This document shows, one piece after another, positions 1 to 6,669 of a stretch of DNA of 12,272 nt. A program made the position numbers and the translations under genes. This stretch comes from Deltaproteobacteria bacterium. GTDB lineage: Bacteria; Desulfobacterota; Anaeroferrophillalia; Anaeroferrophillales; Tharpellaceae. Each line of letters starts with the position of its first letter. The stretch's first letter is position 1. Below the pieces are notes generated by a model. It made no database searches, had not been told where the DNA came from, and saw only the letters and a program-made list of their open reading frames with translations. The stretch spans positions 1 to 12,272 of the forward strand of contig DAOVTG010000056.1 in assembly GCA_030633185.1 (NCBI GenBank), in the 5' to 3' direction.

Positions 1-36
1 ATACGCAAAAATACTTATCTATAAGGATTGATCCGG

Positions 37-129
37 CTAATAAAGAATATCCACCTGTCCACAGAAACGCACAAGCCAATCCAGGGCGGCACCGTCAAAA
101 GCACCCTTTTTGGGGACCACTTCATTCAT
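37..129 (-). CDS. possible 30-residue ORF after the cysteine desulfurase
   Basis: A small open frame starts with ATG two bases after the desulfurase stop codon and ends at a TAG. The peptide begins MNEVVPKKGAFDGAALDWL. The spacing suits an operon, and the composition looks protein-like (mixed hydrophobic and charged residues, one Cys near the end). I see no ribosome binding site and do not recognise a family. It could be a real small protein, the remnant of a longer gene broken by the TAG, or chance. The 36 bases beyond it to the window edge show no gene I can support; another minus-strand frame stays open there to the edge, so a new gene start or a frameshift cannot be excluded. Confidence 0.2.
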   Translation of the reverse strand: MNEVVPKKGAFDGAALDWLVRFCGQVDILY

Positions 130-131
130 AG

Positions 132-1313
132 CTATTTTTTGGGATAGAGCGGAGAGATGGCCCACAGACGACGGACGATGGCGCTGAATTTTTCGACAAA
201 GTGATCAACCTCGGCCCTGGTACTCCAGCGACCGAGACTGATACGAAGCGAGCCTTGGGCAAGCTCGGAACTGACCCCCATAGCTTTGAGAACCGGAGAT
301 CCCTGATGCTCGCCGCTGGAACAAGCGGAACCGGCGGAAACCGCGATATCTTCAAGATCAAGGTGAGCCAGCAGTGCTTCTCCATCAATATAGGGAACAC
401 TTAAAGATATAGTATTGGGAACCCGGAGCTGACGATGGCCGTGAAATATCAGTTGCTGACCCAGAGCGGCTGCCAGCTCCGACTCAAGACGGTTCCGCAG
501 AGCTTGAATCCGGGAACCTTCAGCCGCCATCCCGACCGCCAGAATTTCACAGGCGATTCCAAACCCGGCCATACCGGCAATATTTTCAGTGCCACTGCGC
601 AAACCACTCTCCTGACCACCGCCATGCAGCAAGGGTTCAAGTTTAACCCCGGAACGAAGCCACAAAGCACCCACCCCTTTTGGAGCATAAACCTTGTGGC
701 CGGAAATTGAGAACAGATCAACCCCTAAAGCCGTCACATCAATCTCCACCTTACCAAAAGCCTGGACGGCATCAGTGTGCAGAAGAATCTTTTTAGGCCT
801 GGTAAGGGCGGCAATTTCAGCCAGAGGGAAAAGAACCCCGGTCTCATTGTTAGCAAGCATTAAAGAGACCAGTACGGTCTCATCGGTAAAGGCTGCGGCC
901 ACCTGGGCCGCTGTAATAGTACCGTCTTCGGCTACCGGCAGACGCGTAATAAGCGCCCCCAGGCTTTCAAGGTAGAGACAGCTCTCGACCACCGCAGGAT
1001 GTTCGACCATCGAAATAATCAGATGCGGTTTACGACCTTGGGCAAGATAAGGCAGAACCACCCCTTTAAGAGCCAGATTATCGCTCTCCGTACCCCCCGA
1101 GGTAAAATAGATCTCTTCGGCTTTGACCTTTAAGAGAGTGGCCACCTGCTGACGGGACTGTTTGACAATCTCGGCGGCCGACTCCCCAAAACAATGGCTG
1201 CTGGAAGGATTACCGAAATTTTCACGAGCCACCTTGGCAATCTCCTCAAGAACTCGAGGATCGACCGGAGTGGTGGAGTTGTAATCAAAATAGATCTTTT
1301 CGCCAGTCATCAT
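132..1313 (-). CDS. nifS: Class I cysteine desulfurase (NifS/IscS family)
   Basis: This is a PLP-dependent enzyme that takes sulfur from L-cysteine, forms an enzyme persulfide and releases alanine; it feeds Fe-S cluster assembly or thiolation in the cytoplasm. At 393 residues it has the family's normal length. Visible marks are the N-terminal IYFDYNSTTPVDP, TSGGTESDN in the cofactor region, the Schiff-base lysine at about residue 207 in SGHKVYAPKG, and the sulfur-carrying cysteine at about 331 in SAGSACSSG. The start is ATGATG (1313 or 1310); a GTG at 1334 is in frame but would add seven residues encoded by the repeat element. The probable GGA ribosome binding site and the whole upstream gap belong to that 150-bp element, which separates this gene from its rrf2 partner. 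Family assignment is firm. Whether it serves general Fe-S assembly, nitrogenase or sulfur assimilation is not decided by sequence; no IscU/NifU scaffold is in view. Confidence 0.95.
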   Translation of the reverse strand: MMTGEKIYFDYNSTTPVDPRVLEEIAKVARENFGNPSSSHCFGESAAEIVKQSRQQVATLLKVKAEEIYFTSGGTESDNLALKGVVLPYLAQGRKPHLIISMVEHPAVVESCLYLESLGALITRLPVAEDGTITAAQVAAAFTDETVLVSLMLANNETGVLFPLAEIAALTRPKKILLHTDAVQAFGKVEIDVTALGVDLFSISGHKVYAPKGVGALWLRSGVKLEPLLHGGGQESGLRSGTENIAGMAGFGIACEILAVGMAAEGSRIQALRNRLESELAAALGQQLIFHGHRQLRVPNTISLSVPYIDGEALLAHLDLEDIAVSAGSACSSGEHQGSPVLKAMGVSSELAQGSLRISLGRWSTRAEVDHFVEKFSAIVRRLWAISPLYPKK

Positions 1314-1463
1314 AATGCATCCGTCAAAAATCACGGATGGCTAAGTAAAAATTTCGATAGACAAGTTGTTGAGGTTTCCCAGGCGCGAGACTATACATAC
1401 AGTATGTCGAGTGTCTGGAAAACCACAGCAACGCAGGATATCGGAACTTTTTACTTAGCCATC
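1314..1463. repeat. Full copy 1 of a 150-bp palindromic dispersed element
   Basis: An imperfect palindrome fills the gap between rrf2 and nifS. Its inner ends form a perfect 16-bp inverted repeat, GATGGCTAAGTAAAAA at 1336-1351 and its complement at 1448-1463. The arms continue with GGTTTCCCAG against CTGGAAAACC (one mismatch) and a central CATAC-A-GTATG, so the unit can fold as one long hairpin. A second, related terminal motif (AATGCATCCGTCAAAAA) precedes the left arm at 1314. The copy at 7490-7639 has the same 150-bp length and long identical stretches, such as CAGGCGCGAGAC and AGTATGTCGAGTGTCTG. The element overlaps the last two bases of the rrf2 stop and abuts the nifS ATG. It has no coding capacity. 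The architecture recalls ERIC elements or MITEs, but I do not recognise the family. Confidence 0.9.
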
Positions 1464-1902
1464 AATCTTTGGGCCCCTGCAGCAGGTGAGCAAGCGAGAT
1501 CGAGCTCAGAAAAGAACCGATTTTTTCATCCAGATCATCCCACATGGGACGTGTGACGCAACAGGCATTGCGTAAGTCACCGGCGGCACATGCCACCTCA
1601 TCATAATGTTCACAAGTATGACAATCGACCGGGTTGATTGACTCCTTGACGACCGCCATAATCTCATCAACATAGATATCCTCCGGATCACGGGCAAAGA
1701 GATAACCGCCGCCCGGCCCCCGGACACTTCTAACCAGCCCGGAGCGCCGCAAATGGACAAACAGTTGCTCCAGATAACTGACTGAAATCCCTTCGACTTT
1801 ACTGATATCCTTAAGAGATATCGGACCGGCTTGAGAACTCGAAAGAATCCCCAGAGAGACCATGGCTCGAACTGAATAACGACCTTTAGTGGAAAGTTTC
1901 AA
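1462..1902 (-). CDS. Rrf2/IscR-family transcriptional regulator
   Basis: This is a 146-residue winged-helix DNA-binding protein of the Rrf2 family, whose members sense Fe-S, NO, redox or cysteine status. It opens with the family signature (M/L)KLSTKGRYSVRAM. The helix-turn-helix and wing lie at about 28-68 (ISLKDISKVEGISVSYLEQL, then RGPGGGY). Cysteines sit at about 94, 97, 105, 114 and 115; the first three occupy the region of the IscR cluster ligands (C92/C98/C104), though the spacing differs. A cluster-binding sensor is therefore likely but not proven. The start is a TTG at 1902 with a strong GGAGG seven bases upstream; no ATG fits. The TTG overlaps the TGA of the ferredoxin gene (TTGA), which implies translational coupling. 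It probably regulates the sulfur/Fe-S genes beside it, including the desulfurase downstream. Confidence 0.93.
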   Translation of the reverse strand: MKLSTKGRYSVRAMVSLGILSSSQAGPISLKDISKVEGISVSYLEQLFVHLRRSGLVRSVRGPGGGYLFARDPEDIYVDEIMAVVKESINPVDCHTCEHYDEVACAAGDLRNACCVTRPMWDDLDEKIGSFLSSISLAHLLQGPKD

Positions 1903-2303
1903 AAGTTTACCTCCATTGCCCGAGGTGGGCAGACATTGACACAAAGACCACAGGCGCTGCACTTTTCCGGTGCGAAAAGAACCTTCATCGATGGTCTTTC
2001 AATATATAGAGCCCCGGTTGAACAGATTGCCGTACAGGCTCCGCAACTGGTACATATATCTTCGTTACGTTTGACACTTTTTCTGATCGATTCGGCTTCG
2101 ACCCCGCTCTCTTTAAGATAGGCCAGGCCCTGCTCCATAAGAACTTCATCACCGCCGATCTCAAGAACCAGATAGCTCTCCTTACGCGGTAAAATCACGG
2201 CCCGCAGAATATTTACCACCAGATCATAATTTTTGATAAGTTTATAGACTATCGGTTTATCATAATTATTCTGGTTAAAATGAAGAACATAGATTCTCTT
2301 CAT
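1899..2303 (-). CDS. NIL-domain 2x[4Fe-4S] ferredoxin
   Basis: This 134-residue protein has an N-terminal NIL domain (about 1-75, with LVLEIGGDEVLMEQGLAYL) fused to a diferredoxin. Two complete CxxCxxCxxxC motifs are visible: C84/C87/C90/C94 and C115/C118/C121/C125, the last followed by proline as usual. NIL domains are best known from the regulatory part of MetN methionine transporters. NIL-ferredoxin proteins act with COG1900 proteins in homocysteine formation in methanogens and other anaerobes (MA1822 type). The ATG at 2303 follows AAAGGA by six bases; an in-frame TTG at 2318 is less likely. It overlaps the UPF0280 gene by 29 bp upstream and the Rrf2 gene downstream, so all three are probably co-translated. 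An electron-transfer or cluster-delivery role is inferred. No COG1900 partner lies in this window. Confidence 0.92.
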   Translation of the reverse strand: MKRIYVLHFNQNNYDKPIVYKLIKNYDLVVNILRAVILPRKESYLVLEIGGDEVLMEQGLAYLKESGVEAESIRKSVKRNEDICTSCGACTAICSTGALYIERPSMKVLFAPEKCSACGLCVNVCPPRAMEVNF

Positions 2304-3078
2304 GAACGATCCTTTCAAGATATATCAATTCAAGATTACCACCGGCAGCCATATCAGATCCCATAACCGCTACAGCCCCCCAAATACCGTCTAGTGCTAG
2401 AGATTTTTCAACAACCCGGGCAAGATCGGTTTTTTTTTGCACCTGATTGGCCATTGCCGTAGCCACGGCATCGGCCAGAGCGACATTGTCGGCAACAATA
2501 GTTACCGCATCCGCCCGACCGAAACTTAACGAGTGTCCGACTCGGGCTGACGAGGTACAAACTCCGCAACTGAAAGGACGCGGAGCCGACACTTTAATAC
2601 CAAGATGTCCACTGAGTGGTGAAGTTCCGGCAAAAACCGCCAGACGATACTCGGAACGACCGGCGAGAAAAATATCACCGCCGTTTTCAACCACCAATTC
2701 AGCTGACAAGACGATAAGATCACGCCCGACCGCTTCAGCCAGAGCCCCGGCAACCGCCGCCATGGGCCCGACCCCGGCAATTTCCGAGGCCGTCATCATC
2801 TGCCGGGCCAGCGGCGGTGCCAGTGGATAGTCGGCAGCAACTAAAGGCACCAGACTCTCACACCAGTCGGAGTGGCGTTGTAAAAAAGCACTGAGCGATT
2901 TGCGATAGAAAAGAAGGCGCTCATAGGCCAAAGATTCAAGTTCAGGGGTTTTACCGCTGATCCAGAGATCGCTCTCCCCAATCCGCACCTCAAACGAGTG
3001 GCCCCCAAAATTTTGCGGTCGCCGATAACTGCGCCGACGATAACTGCTCGGATGCGGCCGTCCGGCCCCTTTTGACAT
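2275..3078 (-). CDS. UPF0280 family protein (COG2122, ApbE-like)
   Basis: This 267-residue protein is related to the ApbE/FAD-transferase fold but lacks a lipoprotein signal peptide, so it is probably cytoplasmic. Family marks are ENGGD at 131-135, CGVCTSS at 171-177 and GHSLSFGRADA at 181-191. The first 20 residues are rich in Arg, Ser and Tyr (SSYRRRSYRR) and look disordered. COG2122 proteins have been implicated, with COG1900 and NIL-ferredoxins, in persulfide-dependent homocysteine/cysteine synthesis in Methanosarcina; the conserved Cys-x-x-Cys at 171/174 would suit a sulfur carrier. The gene starts 30 bp after trpA and overlaps the NIL-ferredoxin gene, which supports a joint function. 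The ribosome binding site is weak (AAGG about 10 bases upstream). The family call is solid. The biochemical role is transferred from distant homologs. Confidence 0.87.
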   Translation of the reverse strand: MSKGAGRPHPSSYRRRSYRRPQNFGGHSFEVRIGESDLWISGKTPELESLAYERLLFYRKSLSAFLQRHSDWCESLVPLVAADYPLAPPLARQMMTASEIAGVGPMAAVAGALAEAVGRDLIVLSAELVVENGGDIFLAGRSEYRLAVFAGTSPLSGHLGIKVSAPRPFSCGVCTSSARVGHSLSFGRADAVTIVADNVALADAVATAMANQVQKKTDLARVVEKSLALDGIWGAVAVMGSDMAAGGNLELIYLERIVHEENLCSSF

Positions 3079-3108
3079 AACCTTATAACCTTGTCAAGTA
3101 TAATGTTT

Positions 3109-3909
3109 TCAAACAGCATCCAGAGCCCGGCGTAAAGCTTTGACTTTATCACCCAACTCCTGTCGACCGGCGGCTGAGGCACCGTGTTGGGCAATAATCT
3201 CAACCAGGGCGCTGCCGACAATAATGGCATCGGCATGAGCGCCGACTGTACGCGCTTGTTCGGGCGTCGAAATCCCGAAACCGGCCGCCAGCGGCAGCTC
3301 ACCGGCAATTTTTTTGACTCGATCAAGAGATTGCGAAAGCTCTTTCGGTAAACTGGTTCTCGTACCCGTAATCCCGGTTACCGTAACATAATAGAGAAAA
3401 CCCCGGCCCGCCGCAACTATTTTAGCGAGACGAGTATCCGGTGTCGTCGGAGCGGCCAAGGGAATAACCGCAAGTTTATCGACCGCCAAGCGACGCAACT
3501 CCTCCGATTCTTCCAAGGGCAGATCCGGAACGATAAGACCATCAACCCCAGCCGCCACAGCATCCTTGACCAGTTCTTTAAGACCATAGTGATAAAGCGG
3601 GTTGTAATAAGTCATCAAGACCAAAGGAACCTCGGTACGGGAGCGAATCTTTTTGACTGTGGCGATAATCTTTTTCAAGGTTGTGCCCCGCTCCAGAGCC
3701 CGCAAGGAGGCCGCCTGAATCGTCGGGCCGTCAGCTAGGGGGTCGGAAAAAGGAACCCCAAGTTCAATGATGTCGGCCCCGGCCTCAACCAGGGTCTCGA
3801 CCAAATCGCAAGTCGCATCAAGATCGGGATCGCCAGCCGTAATAAAAGTGATCAGGGCCTTACGCCCCTGCGTTTCAAGCTTAGCAAAAGTTTCACGTAA
3901 ACGCTGCAT
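3109..3909 (-). CDS. trpA: Tryptophan synthase alpha subunit
   Basis: TrpA cleaves indole-3-glycerol phosphate to indole and glyceraldehyde 3-phosphate and channels the indole to TrpB in the cytoplasmic alpha2beta2 complex. The 266-residue product has the usual length. The catalytic acids fall at E49 (IIELGVPFSDP) and D60 (PLADGPT), the same numbers as in the Salmonella enzyme. The phosphate-binding end is visible in AGFGIST and DAIIVGSALV. The start is ATG at 3909, preceded by a G-rich ribosome binding site; a GTG one codon upstream is also in frame. Its ATG overlaps the trpB stop as TGATG, typical of coupled trpBA pairs. The gene is intact. Confidence 0.97.
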   Translation of the reverse strand: MQRLRETFAKLETQGRKALITFITAGDPDLDATCDLVETLVEAGADIIELGVPFSDPLADGPTIQAASLRALERGTTLKKIIATVKKIRSRTEVPLVLMTYYNPLYHYGLKELVKDAVAAGVDGLIVPDLPLEESEELRRLAVDKLAVIPLAAPTTPDTRLAKIVAAGRGFLYYVTVTGITGTRTSLPKELSQSLDRVKKIAGELPLAAGFGISTPEQARTVGAHADAIIVGSALVEIIAQHGASAAGRQELGDKVKALRRALDAV

Positions 3910-5096
3910 CACTTACCCCCCTTATCTTCCAAAGCGGCCAGAGTAGCAACATCCTTATCCCCACGACCGGAAAGATTAATGAGCACGCATTGCTCTTTTA
4001 AGCGCTCCGCCTGAGCCACCACACCAGCCAGAGCATGAGCACTTTCTAAAGCCGGGATAATTCCTTCGGTTCGACACAAAAGCCGCAACGCCGCCAGCGC
4101 CTGATCATCGGTTACGGATATATATTCAACCCGACCCTGATCCCGCAGATAACTATGTTCGGGGCCAACTCCGGGATAATCAAGACCCGCCGAAATCGAA
4201 TGGGCCTCCTTGATCTGACCATCCTCAGTCTGGAGAAGATAACTTAAAGAGCCGTGCAGAACTCCGGGCTCCCCGACACACAACGGCGCCGAATGAGCCC
4301 CGCTTTCAAGTCCGCTACCGGCCGCTTCAACCCCGACCATTTTCAGATCATCTTCGAGAAACGGATGAAAAATCCCGATCGCATTACTCCCGCCACCAAC
4401 ACAAGCAAACACATAATCCGGGAGAGCGCCGCTCTGTTCAAGGATTTGAGCTTTAGCTTCAATCCCGATAACCCGCTGAAGATCACGAACGATCAGCGGA
4501 TAGGGATGCGGCCCGACCACCGAGCCGATAATATAGTGAGTATGGCCGACATTTGTCACCCAATCCCGAATCGCTTCATTGGTCGCATCTTTTAACGTCC
4601 GGCTACCGGAGGTGACCGGGATAACTTTGGCTCCGAGAAGATCCATGCGATAGACATTCATAGCTTGACGCTCGATATCCTTCTCGCCCATGTAAATCTC
4701 GCACTCCAAACCAAAAAGTGCGGCGGCGGTCGCCGTCGCCACCCCATGTTGACCAGCCCCGGTCTCAGCAATAAGCCGCTTTTTCCCCATACGCCGGGCG
4801 AGCAGGGCTTGGCCCATGGTATTATTGATCTTATGGGCTCCGGTATGGGCCAGATCCTCACGTTTAAGATAGATCTCTTTAATTCCCAGCTCTAGAGCCA
4901 AACGCTTGGCCCGATAGAGAGCCGTCGGCCGACCACAATAGTTTGTCAACCACTCTTTAAGCTCGTCCTGAAAAGCCTGGTCATGACGATAAAACTCAAA
5001 GGCTTTGGTCAATTCATCCAGAGCCCCAATCAAAGTTTCCGGAACAAAGCGCCCGCCATAGTCGCCAAAATAGCCTCTTTCATTGGGAACTATCAC
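3909..5096 (-). CDS. trpB: Tryptophan synthase beta subunit
   Basis: TrpB is the PLP enzyme that condenses indole with L-serine to make tryptophan. The product is 395 residues from a GTG start, normal for the TrpB1 class. Visible marks are the N-terminal RGYFGDYGGRFVPETL, the cofactor lysine K89 in HTGAHKINN, the catalytic glutamate E111 in AETGAGQHG, and the phosphate-binding GGGSNAIG. The GTG at 5096 has GGAGG eight bases upstream. An ATG at 5111 (five residues longer) is possible but would place that GGAGG inside the gene. The open frame extends further upstream only as an out-of-frame shadow of the cyclase gene. The start lies inside the 3' end of the cyclase gene (17-bp overlap), so trpBA is probably read through from, and coupled to, the sensory genes. 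Confidence 0.97.
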   Translation of the reverse strand: MIVPNERGYFGDYGGRFVPETLIGALDELTKAFEFYRHDQAFQDELKEWLTNYCGRPTALYRAKRLALELGIKEIYLKREDLAHTGAHKINNTMGQALLARRMGKKRLIAETGAGQHGVATATAAALFGLECEIYMGEKDIERQAMNVYRMDLLGAKVIPVTSGSRTLKDATNEAIRDWVTNVGHTHYIIGSVVGPHPYPLIVRDLQRVIGIEAKAQILEQSGALPDYVFACVGGGSNAIGIFHPFLEDDLKMVGVEAAGSGLESGAHSAPLCVGEPGVLHGSLSYLLQTEDGQIKEAHSISAGLDYPGVGPEHSYLRDQGRVEYISVTDDQALAALRLLCRTEGIIPALESAHALAGVVAQAERLKEQCVLINLSGRGDKDVATLAALEDKGGK

Positions 5097-6069
5097 TCTC
5101 TCCACCTCCATATTGATAAACGACCACCCGATTACGCCCTTCACTTTTGGCCTGATACAATGCTTCATCCGCTTTAGCAATAATAGCATTAGGCACTTCG
5201 GGACTGTTCTCTTGAAAAGAGGCGATGCCGATGCTGGTTGTAACCTGCATTGACACGGAGCCTTCAGTATACAATTGGGTTTCACATAGCTTACGAATAT
5301 TCTCCCCAACCGCCATGCCCCCCTCAATTTCGCTCTGCGGAAGAATGATAAGGAACTCTTCTCCTCCAAAACGAAAACTAAGGTCAGCTGAACGAGTACC
5401 CTCCATGATACGACGTGAAAATGTTTTAAGCACAAAATCACCAAACTTATGACCATGGGTGTCATTCACATTTTTAAAGTAATCCAAGTCAAGCAGCAAA
5501 ACCACCATGTTGCTGCCATAACGTTTACAGCGGTAAAACTCATGTTCCAACATGGTATTGAGGTGCCTTCGATTAAATAAACCGGTCAGGTCATCATGGA
5601 TGGAGAGACGGGTTAATATCTCATTCTGCTCTTCGATAAGCTTTTTAGATTTTGTTAACTCATCCACCAAATGCTGCAATTCCTGTTTCTGGTTGTAAAG
5701 AGAAAGAAAGACTGAGACTTTGCTCAGAAGAATTTCAGCTTCAACCGGTTTAAAGAGATAGTCGACCGCACCACATTGATAGCCTTTGAAAATATGCTGT
5801 TCCTCTTTATTAATGGCTGTAATAAAAATAATCGGGATATGGGCGGTATCATCGGACAAACGGATCATTTCCGCAGTCTCAAAACCATCCATATCAGGCA
5901 TTTGAACATCCAGCAAAATTAGGGCAAAATTATGTTTGAGAACCATTCCCAAAGCTTCATTTCCTGAGGTTGCGGTATGAACCACTGCATCCAGATCTGC
6001 CATGAGACGCTTCATAGCCAGAATATTTTCAGGTCGATCATCAACAACGAGAATTTCAGGCTTTTTCAT
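5080..6069 (-). CDS. Response regulator with GGDEF diguanylate cyclase output
   Basis: This 329-residue cytoplasmic regulator has a REC domain (about 5-120) followed by a short coiled coil (about 125-155) and a GGDEF domain (about 158-325). The REC pocket is complete: D10/D11, phosphoacceptor D54 in LLDVQMPDMDG, T84 and K107 in FKP. The cyclase has DDLTGLFNRR, LDLDYFKNVND and the active motif GGEEF at 235-239. An RSAD inhibitory I-site sits five residues before that motif, so product feedback is expected. It should make c-di-GMP when phosphorylated, most plausibly by the upstream hybrid kinase. The ATG overlaps the cheB stop as ATGA, with AAGGGAG seven bases upstream. The 3' end overlaps trpB. 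Confidence 0.96.
   Translation of the reverse strand: MKKPEILVVDDRPENILAMKRLMADLDAVVHTATSGNEALGMVLKHNFALILLDVQMPDMDGFETAEMIRLSDDTAHIPIIFITAINKEEQHIFKGYQCGAVDYLFKPVEAEILLSKVSVFLSLYNQKQELQHLVDELTKSKKLIEEQNEILTRLSIHDDLTGLFNRRHLNTMLEHEFYRCKRYGSNMVVLLLDLDYFKNVNDTHGHKFGDFVLKTFSRRIMEGTRSADLSFRFGGEEFLIILPQSEIEGGMAVGENIRKLCETQLYTEGSVSMQVTTSIGIASFQENSPEVPNAIIAKADEALYQAKSEGRNRVVVYQYGGGESDSSQ
5105..5109 (-). promoter_or_regulatory. ribosome binding site for trpB
   Basis: A GGAGG on the minus strand lies eight bases before the GTG at 5096. It supports GTG rather than the ATG at 5111 as the trpB start, and it lies within the coding sequence of the diguanylate cyclase gene. Confidence 0.6.
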
Positions 6070-6668
6070 GAGCGAACTCCCTTGATGCATTCGTAAAAAT
6101 CTACAGAATGGTTAAGTAAAAACTTCGATAGACAGGATGTGATTTCAGACAGCGACAAAACTTTGTCCGGTTTCATGAGCCGCAGTGCAGCCTTGGGCAT
6201 AGTCGCAGCTTCGGCATCTTCGGGCTTCTGCACAATCGTAATCCCTCCCGCCTCTTTTACAGACCGCAAACCTTCGGCTCCATCGCTGTTTGCTCCGGTG
6301 AGAAGAATGGCAACCAGGTTTTCACCATAGACATCAGCCGCGGATTCAAAGAGTACATCAATAGATGGTCTTGAATAGTTGACTTTTTCATCAACTGAGA
6401 GTGACAATGTTTCATCATCCTCAATAAGTAGATGGTAACCAGGCGGGGCAAAATAGACCGTTCCAGCCTCTACGGTTTCCTTCTCTTCGGCCTGTTTAAC
6501 TGTGACAACGCAAGCTAAATTAAGCTGATTCTCAGCCCTTGCCTTACCGTCCGGATGGCGGTGCAAAACAATCAATACCGGCACCGGAAAATCAACCGGC
6601 AATGCCGAAATGAGCTGTTGCAAAGCCTTGGGGCCACCATGCGAGGTTCCAATAACAACGGCCTTCAA
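6066..6668 (-). CDS. cheB: CheB-type protein-glutamate methylesterase, catalytic domain only
   Basis: This 200-residue protein matches the CheB C-terminal catalytic domain, which removes methyl groups from (or deamidates) receptor glutamates and glutamines. The triad is visible as S9 in GTSHGG, H36 in VLHRHPDG, and D129 in LTGANSDGAEG. The usual N-terminal receiver domain is absent, so direct phosphorylation control is not possible; control may come from CheR or from the kinase's receivers. The start is a TTG at 6668, one base after the cheR stop, with AAGG upstream; no ATG lies close enough to keep the first strand. The final part, from about residue 174 to 195, is encoded by half of the dispersed palindromic element. 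It replaces or supplies the last helix, and the native C-terminus may be lost. It overlaps the cyclase gene by ATGA. Confidence 0.92.
   Translation of the reverse strand: MKAVVIGTSHGGPKALQQLISALPVDFPVPVLIVLHRHPDGKARAENQLNLACVVTVKQAEEKETVEAGTVYFAPPGYHLLIEDDETLSLSVDEKVNYSRPSIDVLFESAADVYGENLVAILLTGANSDGAEGLRSVKEAGGITIVQKPEDAEAATMPKAALRLMKPDKVLSLSEITSCLSKFLLNHSVDFYECIKGVRS
6085..6148. repeat. Half copy (copy 2) of the palindromic element inside cheB
   Basis: This stretch matches the left half of the 150-bp element: an outer motif GATGCATTCGTAAAAATC at 6085, and 22 bases further the inner motif AATGGTTAAGTAAAAA at 6107 followed by TTCGATAGACA. It matches the left end of copy 1 closely (for example, both carry TTCGATAGACA) and then diverges around 6148. 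The centre and the right arm are missing. It lies wholly inside the cheB reading frame and just upstream of the ribosome binding site of the cyclase gene. Confidence 0.82.
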
Positions 6669-6669
6669 G

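Noticed and set aside
1..36. Possible terminator (CTTA-TAGA-TAAG followed by T-rich sequence on the minus strand)
   Set aside because: The stem is only four A/T-rich base pairs. It is too weak to call, and the gene array may continue beyond the window.
1314..1334. Extended nifS start at a GTG (1334)
   Set aside because: The extra residues would be encoded by the repeat element's end; the double ATG at 1313/1310 gives the normal family N-terminus.
1336..1463. Rho-independent terminator at the rrf2/nifS gap
   Set aside because: The palindrome is much longer than a terminator, has no G/C-rich stem followed by a U-run at its end, and recurs elsewhere as the same 150-bp unit. A repeat element explains it better.
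3079..3108. Possible promoter between trpA and the UPF0280 gene (TTGACA and TATACT-like hexamers)
   Set aside because: The two hexamers are in the wrong order and spacing relative to each other, and no matching partner is found for either one at 16-18 bp.
5112..5465. A longer trpB reaching upstream to 5465
   Set aside because: The extra 118 residues are an out-of-frame reading of the GGDEF domain gene. TrpB homologs begin near RGYFGDYGGRF, and a good ribosome binding site exists at 5105-5109.
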